A stretch of 64,000 nt of DNA from assembly GCF_014851585.1 (NCBI RefSeq), contig NZ_JACVAB010000003.1, positions 496,001 to 560,000 on the forward strand, in the 5' to 3' direction. This DNA is from Agrobacterium sp. AGB01 (lineage in GTDB: Bacteria; Pseudomonadota; Alphaproteobacteria; Rhizobiales; Rhizobiaceae). The translations under genes and the position numbers were made by a program. The notes beneath the pieces are model-generated. The model did no database searches and was not told the DNA's origin. It saw only the letters and a program-made list of their open reading frames with translations. This document shows positions 53,135 through 62,143 of the stretch, one piece after another (the first letter of the stretch is position 1; the number at the start of each line of letters is the position of its first letter).

Positions 53135-54580
53135 ATGTCCGAAACACCTGTCTTAAAAATCAAGGACGCCGCAATTTACGAACGGCGTCTAGCCATGCGG
53201 GTGCCGTTTCGTTTTGGTGCGGCAACCGTGACCGAAGCAACGCAGGCTTTTCTTTCGCTGACGATTGAGGACAGCAAGGGACGCATAGCGGAAGGTTATG
53301 CAGCCGAGCTAATGGTGCCCAAATGGTTCGACAAGAACCCGGACCTTGGAAATGCGGAGAACGAAGATCAACTACGCCAATCGCTGCATATGGCGGTCGC
53401 ACTTGCTAAAACGGCAGAGCCTGCAACGGCTTTTGAGCTTCACGCGAGGATTGAGCCTCAGCATCACAATGATGCGGCAAAGCGCGGTTTTAATGGCCTG
53501 ATCGCATCATTTGGACTTGCCCTTGTCGATCGTGCCATTCTCGACGCACTTTGCAGGCTCAATGATCTCTCCTTTACAGATGCAATCCGCATAAACCTGC
53601 CCGGCATCAATGCATCGACCACGCCCGATCTTGCAGCATTTGATATAAGCGTTTTCCTCGAAGGTTTGAAACCACAACCAAGCCTCTTTCTGCGTCATAC
53701 GGTCGGCTACATAGATGCACTGCGACCTGATGACATTAAGGGGCACCGCCTCAATGATGGCTTGCCGGAATGCCTGGAAGAAGAAATCGCGACCTACGGC
53801 TTACGCTATTTCAAGCTCAAGGTATCGGGACGACCAAAAGAAGACACTGAAAGACTGAAAGCCATAGCAGCAGTTCTGGCGACGCTGCCAGACTATCAGG
53901 TGACACTTGATGGTAACGAACAGTTCGCAGATGAAGACAGTGTGCTTGATCTCTTGGCGCAGATTGATGCTGAACCGGCACTTGCACAGTTGCGACGCTC
54001 CTTGCTGTTCATCGAACAGCCGATAGCCAGACATAATGCTTTCAATCAATCCGTATCCCGCCTTGCTGGCAAGGTGCCGGTTGAAATTGATGAATCGGAT
54101 GGCACACCGGACGCCTTTTTGTTGGCGAAAGCGCAGGGGTATCGTGGCATCTCATCGAAATCATGCAAGGGCTTTTACCGTTCGGTTCTGAACGCCATGC
54201 GAATTTCAAAATGGAATGGCGAAAATAGCGGCGGTTACTTCATGTCGGCGGAAGATCTGACCACGCAGGCTGGCATTGCAGTTCAGCAGGATTTGGCGTT
54301 GGCCGCCCTGCTCGGTCTTCGCCACATCGAGCGAAACGGTCACCACTATGTTAGCGGCATGGCCGGAGCAACAGACGGTGAAAACCATGCCTGGCTGAGT
54401 GCGCATCCGGATCTCTACCGTAATGCAGGCGACGGTCGAGCCAAACTCAGTGCCGTCAACGGCCAGATTTCTTTGGCGACAGCTATCGCGGCCAAGGGAC
54501 TTGGGGTCGATGCCGATGCGGCGAAAGCCACATTCAACGCTTTGCAAGCATCTTCGTCAGATCAGGAGAGAACATCATGA
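53135..54580 (+). CDS. Enolase-superfamily protein (mandelate racemase/MLE-like)
   Basis: Protein of 481 residues, longer than the usual 370-400 of this superfamily. The capping N-terminal domain includes RVPFRFGAATVTEATQAFLS. In the barrel the KxK pair is in YFKLKVSG, metal ligands are in TLDGNEQF, FIEQPI and EIDESDG, and a further Lys lies in GISSKSCKG. This set fits proton abstraction alpha to a carboxylate or related group, as in sugar-acid dehydratases. It starts one base after the DUF993 stop and overlaps the next gene by four bases. The exact reaction is unknown. Confidence 0.8.
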   Translation: MSETPVLKIKDAAIYERRLAMRVPFRFGAATVTEATQAFLSLTIEDSKGRIAEGYAAELMVPKWFDKNPDLGNAENEDQLRQSLHMAVALAKTAEPATAFELHARIEPQHHNDAAKRGFNGLIASFGLALVDRAILDALCRLNDLSFTDAIRINLPGINASTTPDLAAFDISVFLEGLKPQPSLFLRHTVGYIDALRPDDIKGHRLNDGLPECLEEEIATYGLRYFKLKVSGRPKEDTERLKAIAAVLATLPDYQVTLDGNEQFADEDSVLDLLAQIDAEPALAQLRRSLLFIEQPIARHNAFNQSVSRLAGKVPVEIDESDGTPDAFLLAKAQGYRGISSKSCKGFYRSVLNAMRISKWNGENSGGYFMSAEDLTTQAGIAVQQDLALAALLGLRHIERNGHHYVSGMAGATDGENHAWLSAHPDLYRNAGDGRAKLSAVNGQISLATAIAAKGLGVDADAAKATFNALQASSSDQERTS

Positions 54581-55398
54581 CCATCGACGGTCTTTCGATC
54601 AATTTTGCGACGATCAAACAGGGTGGTTCATTCGGTGCACTGATCGATGCCTGCCTTGCCCACGGCATCACCACCATTTCTCCCTGGCGCGATCAGGTTC
54701 ACGGTGTTGGCCTGAAAGAGGCCGCCACAATCATCGAACAAAATGACATACGTCTCAGCGGCCATTGTCGCGGTGGTTTTTTCCCCGCACCGGACGAGAC
54801 CGGACGACAAAAAGCGCTCGAAGATAACCGTCGCGCAGTGGATGAGGCCGCCGCCATGAACGCCGATTGCCTAGTCATGGTGGTTGGCGGATTACCACAG
54901 GGCTCTCGCGACATTGTAGGAGCAAGACAAATGGTTGAGGATGGCATGGCGGCACTTTTGCCCTATGCACGTGCGGCCGGCGTTCCGCTGGCCATCGAGC
55001 CTCTTCATCCGTTTTACGCCGCAGATCGCGCATGTTTCAACACACTCAAGCAGTCGCTCGACCTTTGTGACAGGCTAGGAGACGGCACGGGTGTCGCCAT
55101 TGATGTTTATCATGTGTGGTGGGATCCCGACCTTAAGGAACAGGTGGCGCGCGCTGGCCGCAACGGTCAAATTCTGGCGCATCATATCTGCGACTGGCTT
55201 GTCCCGACGACGGACCCGCTTAATGATCGCGGCATGATGGGAGATGGCGTCATCGACCTGAAAGGCTTCCGGCGCATGGTAGAAGCTGCCGGTTTCCATG
55301 GCCCCCAAGAGGTGGAGATTTTCTCGCACCGCTGGCTGGCCCATCCAGTCGACGAGGTATTGTCGACCATCGTCCAGCGCTACCAAACCGTTTGCTAA
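54577..55398 (+). CDS. Sugar phosphate isomerase/epimerase-like TIM barrel protein
   Basis: Xylose-isomerase-like TIM barrel (AP endonuclease 2 family) of 273 residues. Metal-site segments are LAIEPLHPFYA (Glu), AIDVYHVWWDPDL (Asp, His), HICDWLVPT (His, Asp) and EVEIFSHRW (Glu). Relatives include sugar epimerases and 3-keto-sugar eliminases. The ATG overlaps the stop of the enolase-like gene (ATGA). It is the last gene of the four-gene catabolic operon. Its pairing with several Gfo/Idh dehydrogenases is typical of 3-keto-sugar routes, but that is inference. Confidence 0.85.
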   Translation: MTIDGLSINFATIKQGGSFGALIDACLAHGITTISPWRDQVHGVGLKEAATIIEQNDIRLSGHCRGGFFPAPDETGRQKALEDNRRAVDEAAAMNADCLVMVVGGLPQGSRDIVGARQMVEDGMAALLPYARAAGVPLAIEPLHPFYAADRACFNTLKQSLDLCDRLGDGTGVAIDVYHVWWDPDLKEQVARAGRNGQILAHHICDWLVPTTDPLNDRGMMGDGVIDLKGFRRMVEAAGFHGPQEVEIFSHRWLAHPVDEVLSTIVQRYQTVC

Positions 55399-55662
55399 TG
55401 CATATCGGACGAAAGCAAGGGTAGCACCTAACGTTGGGTCTGCTTGCCACATTGCGTTTAATATCGACTAGAGCCGCATTGATGGTGCGAGTATGTAAAG
55501 CGGCCGTAAAATGCATCAGCCGCCGACATAAAAAACGGCAACGCCCCACCAGTCTTTTCCATCGGCCAATCGCCTTTGCCGCGCTGCCTGTCCCTTTTCT
55601 AAAACCAGAAATTGCTGTCTTGGGACACTCTTCAAGGGAACAAACAGGCCTGACCAATCATT
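55399..55662. other. Intergenic stretch before the amidohydrolase operon
   Basis: With the inverted repeat that follows, about 300 bases lie between the two plus-strand operons. No gene, tRNA or clear terminator is visible. A weak hairpin GCGGC/GCCGC lies near 55500. The promoter for the next operon should lie here. Confidence 0.5.
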
Positions 55663-55695
55663 TCCCAATCCTGAAAACATAAGCAAGGATTGGGA
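55663..55695 (+). promoter_or_regulatory. Inverted repeat overlapping the ribosome site of the amidohydrolase operon
   Basis: Perfect 10-base arms TCCCAATCCT (55663-55672) and AGGATTGGGA (55686-55695) flank a 13-base loop and end four bases before the ATG at 55700. The 3' arm contains the purine-rich AGGA and GGGA that would serve as ribosome site. It could be an operator or an RNA hairpin that controls translation. Confidence 0.6.
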
Positions 55696-55699
55696 CAGT

Positions 55700-56518
55700 A
55701 TGCGTATCAACGACGGCTTCGAAAAGACAGCTACGGGGAAACTCTGGACGCTGGAATTTGCCGACAGCCCCGTTATTGCCACTGCCATACATGACGGACA
55801 TGCCGTGCGCGCTGACATCAGCGATATCATGGCACTTTCGGCTGATCAAAGGCTGCGAGAAGAAGATCCGTTTACCGGCGAGATTATTCGCGACGTCCAG
55901 AACCGCATCATCGTCCATCACTCGCGTTTTGAAACCGATCTCAACCGCGCCAAACCCGATGCGGTCTACAGCAGACCCGAACAATCCTGGGGCCTTGAGG
56001 TTTGGAAACGGCCCCTTTCCTCTGACGAAGTTGAACAATCCCTTTCATTTCATGATGACTATTACGCTACGCTCGAAACCGTATTGAAGCGTATGGAAAA
56101 GCGGCACGGCCAGTTCATCGTACTGGATGTCCATAGCTATAACCATCGCCGCGGTGGAGCAGATGTTGCCCCTACACCGCAAGCTGAGGCCCCTGATATC
56201 AACATCGGGACATGGTCGATGGATACGCAGCGCTGGAGCAGTGTTGTAACGGCACTCGGACAGCTTTTTGCGTCACGCCGGATTAAGGGCCGTCTTCTGG
56301 ACGTCCGAGAAAATGTGGCATTCCAAGGCAAGGGTGAGCAGACCCGTTTCATTCACGAGCGCTTTCCGCAAACCGGCTGCGCGATAGCAGTCGAATTCAA
56401 GAAAATCTTCATGGATGAATGGACCGGCGAGCCAGATCAGCAGGCGATTACCGAGTTGAGAGAACTTGTGTCAGCGGGCGCCAAGATGCTTGAGAGCTTG
56501 GTACGGGATGCCCGATGA
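55700..56518 (+). CDS. N-formylglutamate amidohydrolase family protein
   Basis: Zinc amidohydrolase-like protein of 272 residues. Family segments are ATAIHDGHAVR (metal His), EEDPFTGEI, HHSRFETDLNRAKPD (DLNR motif) and IVLDVHSYNHRR (DVHS motif). In histidine degradation such enzymes release formate from N-formylglutamate, but no hut genes are near. It is the first gene of a tight three-gene operon with a DUF1704 protein and an ATP-grasp ligase, with a four-base overlap to the next gene. A role in hydrolysing or releasing an amide or peptide product in that module is inferred. Confidence 0.83.
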   Translation: MRINDGFEKTATGKLWTLEFADSPVIATAIHDGHAVRADISDIMALSADQRLREEDPFTGEIIRDVQNRIIVHHSRFETDLNRAKPDAVYSRPEQSWGLEVWKRPLSSDEVEQSLSFHDDYYATLETVLKRMEKRHGQFIVLDVHSYNHRRGGADVAPTPQAEAPDINIGTWSMDTQRWSSVVTALGQLFASRRIKGRLLDVRENVAFQGKGEQTRFIHERFPQTGCAIAVEFKKIFMDEWTGEPDQQAITELRELVSAGAKMLESLVRDAR

Positions 56519-58389
56519 GTGTGGTTCCTCTGATCAATACAACAGCGAATGACGAACTGCTGGATGATGTCGTCAACTGCCTTCAGGCGGGCACCCCGGT
56601 TCGCCGAGATATCGGCACGGCAGGGCGTTTGCATATCGACCGGCCATTGCCATTCTTGTGTGTTCACATTGCAGGCGGTACAAAGGACCTAGCTGCCCGC
56701 GATGTCGTCGCGGCAAATGCATCTTATCTTATTGCCAATACACTGAATGAAGCCGCTCCTCTTATCAGGGCAGTTGGCAACGCCATGCGAAAGACCTTTG
56801 GCGCGTTCATGCTGCTGGATGTCGGTGAACTCGAACATGACATCCTTCTAGCCGATGACTCGCCATATCTTCCACACTTCAATGTCTCTGTTTCGGCGAG
56901 CAACGGTCCTGAAATACATATCGCTATGGAGGCCTTCATCAAGGCTGTCTGCGATGCAGAGGTCATGTTCCGAATACCGCGTATTACAGCGCCGCGTCCA
57001 GAAGACGACCCTCAGCTTAAATTGCGCAAAGCCGGTATTGATTTTCCCAGCATCACCGTCCGTTATGCACCAATCTATCGACAACCGGAATCCGGTGCTT
57101 TTTATCCAGACCTGCGGGAACGCCTGATCTCTAACATTTCCGATGCAGGGTTACAGGCTTTCGCGGCCTATAGCAGCAAGACCGGAGCGCTCGAAACCGC
57201 TTCACACCGCGCACTTGGCCGTAAAGCTTTCGTCGACGCTGTGCGTCGTGCAGATCGCGCTATGGACGAGATCGTGTCTTCTTTCGACTTTCTACTCGCC
57301 GTCACGCCCATCAACGCCGGTCAGGCATTCAAGGAGTTTGAAAAAAGCGATTTTGAGCGTGAGCCAAAATTCCTCTACCGACCATTGGGCGTGGACGTAG
57401 AAGCACAAAAACGAAAACTCTATTCTATCGCTTTCGAACATCTGGAAGATCCGGTTCTTTATCGTCTTTATAGAGAAAAGCAGCAGGAGACAGACCTGCA
57501 ACTGACGATGTTACGATCGTTGAATACCCACCGCTTCACGGATTTCAGCCGCGCCCTTTACGGTCCGGTCGAGGACAGCTTGCTCTCTCTTGCCAAAGAT
57601 GTGCTTGCGCATTGCAAACTGGATGACGATGCAAGCGCGATCGCCATGGCAGATTGTTATGAAGTGGCTCAGAAGTCCCGTGACATGGTGGCGGCATATC
57701 ATGATCTCTCTCCTGAGTTTTCGGCAAGAGTCGAAATACGGGACGACTTGCCGCCGGGCTTGATGGTCACCGGCAGCAAACTGCTGGTTTCTCGCCATAC
57801 ACTCATGGAACGGCGGCGGATCGATGCCCTACTTTCCCATGAAATCGGCGTGCATCTTTTGACCTATTTCAACGGATCCTCGCAGGGGCTGCGTCTATTT
57901 CGTACAGGCCTTTCCGGATATGAAGGTGTTCAAGAAGGCCTGGCCGTGCTGGCTGAATATCTCACCGGCGGCATGACACGTGAACGCCTGCGACTGATTG
58001 CAGCGCGCGTCGTTGCCTGCGCCGCAATGCTGGATGGAGCGTCGTTTAGCGAAACATTTCATCTTATGACCAAAACCCACGGACTCAGTGCTGCGGGTGC
58101 TTTCAACCTGACACTGAGGATTTATCGCGGTGGTGGCTTGAGCAAGGATGCTATCTATCTTCGCGGTCTGGCCCAGGTGGTCTTTCATCTGCGCGATGGC
58201 GGATCACTTGATCCATTCTGGATGGGCAAAATTGCTGCCGATCATTTTCCCATTATGCAGGAATTGGCACAACGTGGCCTCCTGCGTTCACCAAATATTT
58301 ATCCGGCATTTCTTGCTGACAGCAGCGCCAAAAAGCGACTGGAAGACATCAGCAAGGGATTGCCAATATCACACATGGCAAATCTTTAG
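56515..58389 (+). CDS. DUF1704 (QEGLA motif) metallopeptidase-like protein
   Basis: Protein of 624 residues; members are often labelled flavohemoglobin expression-modulating QEGLA motif protein. The C-terminal half has a zinc-peptidase signature HEIGVH (His 442, Glu 443, His 447), and the name-giving QEGLA at 473-477 followed by VLAEYLTGG likely supplies the third ligand. The fold is shared with eukaryotic tubulin tyrosine carboxypeptidases of the MATCAP type. The N-terminal 300 residues have no domain I can name. It overlaps the amidohydrolase gene by four bases and precedes the ATP-grasp gene by nine. Its substrate in bacteria is not known. Confidence 0.85.
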   Translation: MSVVPLINTTANDELLDDVVNCLQAGTPVRRDIGTAGRLHIDRPLPFLCVHIAGGTKDLAARDVVAANASYLIANTLNEAAPLIRAVGNAMRKTFGAFMLLDVGELEHDILLADDSPYLPHFNVSVSASNGPEIHIAMEAFIKAVCDAEVMFRIPRITAPRPEDDPQLKLRKAGIDFPSITVRYAPIYRQPESGAFYPDLRERLISNISDAGLQAFAAYSSKTGALETASHRALGRKAFVDAVRRADRAMDEIVSSFDFLLAVTPINAGQAFKEFEKSDFEREPKFLYRPLGVDVEAQKRKLYSIAFEHLEDPVLYRLYREKQQETDLQLTMLRSLNTHRFTDFSRALYGPVEDSLLSLAKDVLAHCKLDDDASAIAMADCYEVAQKSRDMVAAYHDLSPEFSARVEIRDDLPPGLMVTGSKLLVSRHTLMERRRIDALLSHEIGVHLLTYFNGSSQGLRLFRTGLSGYEGVQEGLAVLAEYLTGGMTRERLRLIAARVVACAAMLDGASFSETFHLMTKTHGLSAAGAFNLTLRIYRGGGLSKDAIYLRGLAQVVFHLRDGGSLDPFWMGKIAADHFPIMQELAQRGLLRSPNIYPAFLADSSAKKRLEDISKGLPISHMANL

Positions 58390-58398
58390 GAGGGACAT

Positions 58399-59445
58399 AT
58401 GCGTATTGCATTTTTCGTAAATTCCATCGAGTCAGAGGGCCCACAGTTTGCAACCGCACTGATGGCTATGGCAGCACTGAATCGCGGGCATGAGGTCGTG
58501 TACCTCTGCCCCGGCGATTTCAGCCTGCGTGATGACGACAGCCTCGCCGTTCATGCCGCAGTGTTGCCCCACGCTAAATATAAGAAGCCGGAAACCTTCC
58601 ATGCCGCATTGCAGGACAAGGCTCTGGAGCGCAAGACATTCGACGTCAGTGAAATCGATGCATTGATGTTGCGCAACGATCCCTCCCTTGATCTTACGTC
58701 CCGTCCTTGGGCGGTTCATGCAGGTGTGCTGTTCGGACGAATGGCAGCAGAACGCGGGGTCGTGGTTCTCAACGATCCTGAAGGCTTGGCCAAGGCACAG
58801 AACAAGCTCTATTTTCAGAGCTTTCCGGAAATTGTGCGCCCGACCACATTGATCACCCGTAATCCGGATGAACTGCGCAGCTTTGTGGAACAGCATCCCA
58901 AAGGTGTTGTTGTAAAGCCTTTACAGGGATCAGGCGGAAAGAATGTTTTCAAAATCAGCTCCAGCAAAGAAACCAACCTTAATCAGATTTTCGAGGCTAT
59001 CAGCGTCGAAGGCTATTTGATTGCGCAGGCATATCTGCCAGCTGCGACCGAAGGTGATGTTCGGTTTTTCATGATGAATGGCAAGCCACTGGTCCATAAT
59101 GGCGTGCATGCCGCGTTGAGACGCGTTCCTGCCAAGGGCGATCTGCGCTCCAACATTCATGCAAAGGGGACTGCGGAGGCGGTAAAAATCAATGACGACA
59201 TTCTGGCGCTTGCAGAGGTCATGCGCCCCAAGCTGATTGAGGACGGAATGTTCCTTGTCGGTCTCGATATTGTCGGAGACAAGATCCTGGAAGTGAATGT
59301 TTTTTCCCCGGGCGGCCTGTGGAATATCAAAGAATTGAGCGGTGTAGATTTCAGCGACACAATCATTCAGGCGGTCGAGCAAAAAGTGACCATGCAGAGA
59401 GCGGCCAGTAAACCGATCTGCAACCGCATCCTTGCGGCAATCTAA
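58399..59445 (+). CDS. ATP-grasp ligase, glutathione synthetase-like
   Basis: Ligase of 348 residues related to GshB/RimK. The N-terminal domain MRIAFFVNSIESEGPQFATA leads into the ATP-grasp core: GVVVKPLQGSGGKNVFKIS (about 173-191), VEGYLIAQAYLPAATEGDVR, and the metal-binding end LEVNVFSPGGLWNIKELSG. These match glutathione synthetase motifs but the overall sequence differs from true GshB, and no gshA lies near. It should join an amino group to a carboxylate with ATP. It is the last gene of the operon and is separated by nine bases from the DUF1704 gene. The product is unknown. Confidence 0.85.
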   Translation: MRIAFFVNSIESEGPQFATALMAMAALNRGHEVVYLCPGDFSLRDDDSLAVHAAVLPHAKYKKPETFHAALQDKALERKTFDVSEIDALMLRNDPSLDLTSRPWAVHAGVLFGRMAAERGVVVLNDPEGLAKAQNKLYFQSFPEIVRPTTLITRNPDELRSFVEQHPKGVVVKPLQGSGGKNVFKISSSKETNLNQIFEAISVEGYLIAQAYLPAATEGDVRFFMMNGKPLVHNGVHAALRRVPAKGDLRSNIHAKGTAEAVKINDDILALAEVMRPKLIEDGMFLVGLDIVGDKILEVNVFSPGGLWNIKELSGVDFSDTIIQAVEQKVTMQRAASKPICNRILAAI

Positions 59446-59457
59446 AACACTTCGCAG

Positions 59458-59485
59458 AAAAAATGCCCGGCAAAAATGCCGGGCA
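59458..59485 (-). terminator. Rho-independent terminator for the Opp-type operon
   Basis: Arms TGCCCGGCA (59464-59472) and TGCCGGGCA (59477-59485) form a perfect 9-base stem with a 4-base loop. Read on the minus strand it is followed by six T (59463-59458). It ends the minus-strand importer operon, and may also halt the convergent ATP-grasp operon that stops at 59445. Confidence 0.8.
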
Positions 59486-59653
59486 AGTGGGGAGGAGTTG
59501 GGCTGATGCCCCGGGGACACAGGCTGCAATGGAGGCGCAGCCCTATGGAAAATACGATATGTCGGCTTAATCATACCCCATATTGGGTCGAAAATTACGC
59601 CGGGTTTGTATTATCGAAACACCTTTCCTGCGATTTATCAAAAGCCAAGCACT

Positions 59654-60415
59654 TCAATGTGCGCCTTCATACTCCAGAGATGCGCCAATCAGTTCACGCG
59701 CATAATCATGCGTGGCACCGTTTCCGGCGATGGCTTGGCGCGGCAGGATTTCGGTAATCTCGCCTCTGAGCATCACCGCAAAGCGGTCGCACATATGGTC
59801 AACCACAGCCAGATCGTGTGTAACCATGATGTAGGTAAAACCACGCTCTTCACGAAGACGCTGCAACAGGTTGAGAATTTCCGCCTGAACAGACACATCC
59901 AGTGCCGAAGTTGGCTCATCCAATAGCAGCAAGGATGGCTCCAGGATCAGCGCACGGGCAATAGCAACGCGCTGGCGCTGGCCGCCGGACAGCTGGTGCG
60001 GAAAACGATCAAGGAACGACACCGGCAAGCCAACATCCGTGATGGCCTTGCGCATACGCTCTTCTCTGTCGCCCAGCTTGTGGATGACCAGTGGTTCATT
60101 CAGAACTGTGCGCACCGACTGGCGCGGATGCAAGGAACCATAGGGATCCTGAAACACCATTTGCAGGATGCGGCAACGATCGATCAGCGGCATATCCCGA
60201 ACGGATTTGCCCGCGATCAGCACCTCGCCCTTCCAGAAATCGGTCAGCATGGATACGCAACGCAGAACGGTGGACTTGCCGGAGCCGGATTCACCGACGA
60301 GGCCAAAACATTCTCCCGGCTGAACAGAGAATGATACGCCGGGCAGAACCTTGACCGCATTGGGTTCAGTACCGAAGGAAATGGACAAATCGCGAGTTTC
60401 AACAGAAACGGACAT
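59654..60415 (-). CDS. Opp/Dpp-type ABC importer, ATP-binding subunit (OppF-like)
   Basis: ATPase of 253 residues. Walker [10 protein letters not shown], signature [15 protein letters not shown] and Walker [13 protein letters not shown] are intact, and [15 protein letters not shown] is the OppF/DppF mark. The ATG at 60415 overlaps the OppD-like stop (TGATG). It is the last gene of the four-gene importer operon; a terminator follows at 59485. The ligand is unknown. Confidence 0.9.
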   Translation of the reverse strand: MSVSVETRDLSISFGTEPNAVKVLPGVSFSVQPGECFGLVGESGSGKSTVLRCVSMLTDFWKGEVLIAGKSVRDMPLIDRCRILQMVFQDPYGSLHPRQSVRTVLNEPLVIHKLGDREERMRKAITDVGLPVSFLDRFPHQLSGGQRQRVAIARALILEPSLLLLDEPTSALDVSVQAEILNLLQRLREERGFTYIMVTHDLAVVDHMCDRFAVMLRGEITEILPRQAIAGNGATHDYARELIGASLEYEGAH

Positions 60416-61251
60416 CAGACAGTTTCCTCCAGCCATTCAGGACGACGGTCGAGCACCGCAAGCGGCGCACGCGAACCGCCAATACGCGGCTGTGCAGCGA
60501 GCAGACCACGCGTGTAAGGGTGTTGCGCATTATCCAGATTTCGCGCCTCAAGTGTTTCCACAACGCGGCCGGCATACATGATAAGAACGCGGTCACAGAA
60601 ATTGCGCACCAGATTAAGGTCGTGACTGATCATGATCAGGCCAATACCGCGATCGCGCACAAGGCTATCGAGAATATTGAGCACCTGAAGGCGCACGGTC
60701 ACATCAAGTGCGGAAGTTGGTTCATCGGCAATCACCAGATCAGGATCGGCCAACAGCATCATGGCAATCATCACGCGCTGGCCCATACCGCCAGAAATCT
60801 CGTGCGGATACTGCTGGTAAACACGTAGCGGATCACGGATCTTCACCGCCTCCAGCATGGCCAGTGCCTTGTCTTTGGCTTCCGACTTGGCGCATTTGAA
60901 ATGCCGCAAATAGGTTTCAGCCACCTGATCGCCGACCCGACGGATCGGGTTCAGCGAAAACTTCGGATCCTGAAGGATCATCGACATGCGGCGACCGCGA
61001 ACCTTGAGCATCTGCCGCTCTGAAAGAGACAGAAGGTCAAGATCGTCGAAACGCAATGTGTCGGCGGTAATGGTCGCACCAGGCAGCAGTCTCAGCAGCG
61101 CACGCCCTACGGTCGATTTACCAGAGCCACTTTCCCCAACAATGCCGAGACGTTCGCGTCCAAGGGTGAAGGACACTCCGCGCACGGCTTCCGTGGCGGA
61201 GCCACCATAACGAATGCGGAGATTTTCAACGTCGAGAATGGTCTTTTCCAT
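60415..61251 (-). CDS. Opp/Dpp-type ABC importer, ATP-binding subunit (OppD-like)
   Basis: ATPase of 278 residues. Walker [10 protein letters not shown], signature [15 protein letters not shown] and Walker [13 protein letters not shown] are visible; [20 protein letters not shown] is typical of OppD. Its ATG at 61251 lies four bases after the permease gene. Complete and co-transcribed with the OppF-, OppC- and OppB-like genes. Confidence 0.9.
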   Translation of the reverse strand: MEKTILDVENLRIRYGGSATEAVRGVSFTLGRERLGIVGESGSGKSTVGRALLRLLPGATITADTLRFDDLDLLSLSERQMLKVRGRRMSMILQDPKFSLNPIRRVGDQVAETYLRHFKCAKSEAKDKALAMLEAVKIRDPLRVYQQYPHEISGGMGQRVMIAMMLLADPDLVIADEPTSALDVTVRLQVLNILDSLVRDRGIGLIMISHDLNLVRNFCDRVLIMYAGRVVETLEARNLDNAQHPYTRGLLAAQPRIGGSRAPLAVLDRRPEWLEETV

Positions 61252-61255
61252 CGTC

Positions 61256-62143
61256 TTATCTCCGGTTCATCTGCTTCGGGTCGAGTGCATCGCGCAGACC
61301 GTCGCCCAACAGGTTGAAGGCAAGACTGACCGACAGGATGGCAACGCCCGGGAAGGTCACCAGCCACCAGCTATCCAGCATGTAACGCCGTCCCGTCGCG
61401 ATCATCGCACCCCATTCCGGCAATGGTGGCTGTGCACCGAGACCGAGAAAGCCAAGGCCAGCAGCTGTCAGGATCACCGTTGCCATATTGAGTGTCAGAC
61501 GGATGAGAACAGATGGCAGACACATGGGCATGATCGACTTGACGATGATGCGCATGGGTGACGCACCCTGAAGACGTGCCGCTGCGATGTAATCGGCATT
61601 GCGGAAGGTCATTGCTTCAGCGCGTGCCAGACGGGCAATCGGTGGCCAGGAGGTCAAGGCAATGGCGATGATTGCATTGTTGAGGCTTGGCCCAAGCGCC
61701 GCAACAAAGGCCAGCGACAGGATGAGGCTTGGGAAAGACAGGAAGATATCGGTAATCCGCATCATCACCGTATCAAACTTGCCACCGAGATAACCGGACG
61801 CCGTGCCAACAATCAGTCCAATCGGGCCAACGATGATCGACACCAGGAAGATGATTGTCAGCGTGATACGGGCGCCCCAGATCAGGCGGCTGAAAATATC
61901 ACGCCCCAACTCGTCCGTACCGAACAGATGTCCGTTACCGGGTGCCTGCAGGGTGTTGACCAGATCCTGAGCATAGGGGTCATGTGTGGCAATGAATGGC
62001 GCAAAAACCGCCGCCAGAATAAGCAGTCCCAGAACGATCAGACCAAAGGTCGAGGTCGGACTTTTCAGCAGAAAAACAAAAATGTTTTTCAGGGCATTCA
62101 ACCAGGCGGGAAGACGCACTGTGCTTTGTGTTTGCGTGGTCAT
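61256..62143 (-). CDS. Opp/Dpp-type ABC importer, permease (OppC-like)
   Basis: Inner-membrane subunit of 295 residues. GHLFGTDELGRDIFSRLIWG in the first periplasmic loop and the EAA loop ARLQGASPMRIIVKSIMPMC identify the DppC/OppC kind. Six spans are visible. The start codon overlaps the OppB-like stop (TGATG at 62143). Complete. Confidence 0.92.
   Translation of the reverse strand: MTTQTQSTVRLPAWLNALKNIFVFLLKSPTSTFGLIVLGLLILAAVFAPFIATHDPYAQDLVNTLQAPGNGHLFGTDELGRDIFSRLIWGARITLTIIFLVSIIVGPIGLIVGTASGYLGGKFDTVMMRITDIFLSFPSLILSLAFVAALGPSLNNAIIAIALTSWPPIARLARAEAMTFRNADYIAAARLQGASPMRIIVKSIMPMCLPSVLIRLTLNMATVILTAAGLGFLGLGAQPPLPEWGAMIATGRRYMLDSWWLVTFPGVAILSVSLAFNLLGDGLRDALDPKQMNRR

Noticed and set aside
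58399..59445. ATP-grasp gene as the housekeeping glutathione synthetase gshB
   Set aside because: The motifs are related but the sequence diverges, and the operon partners do not belong to glutathione metabolism.
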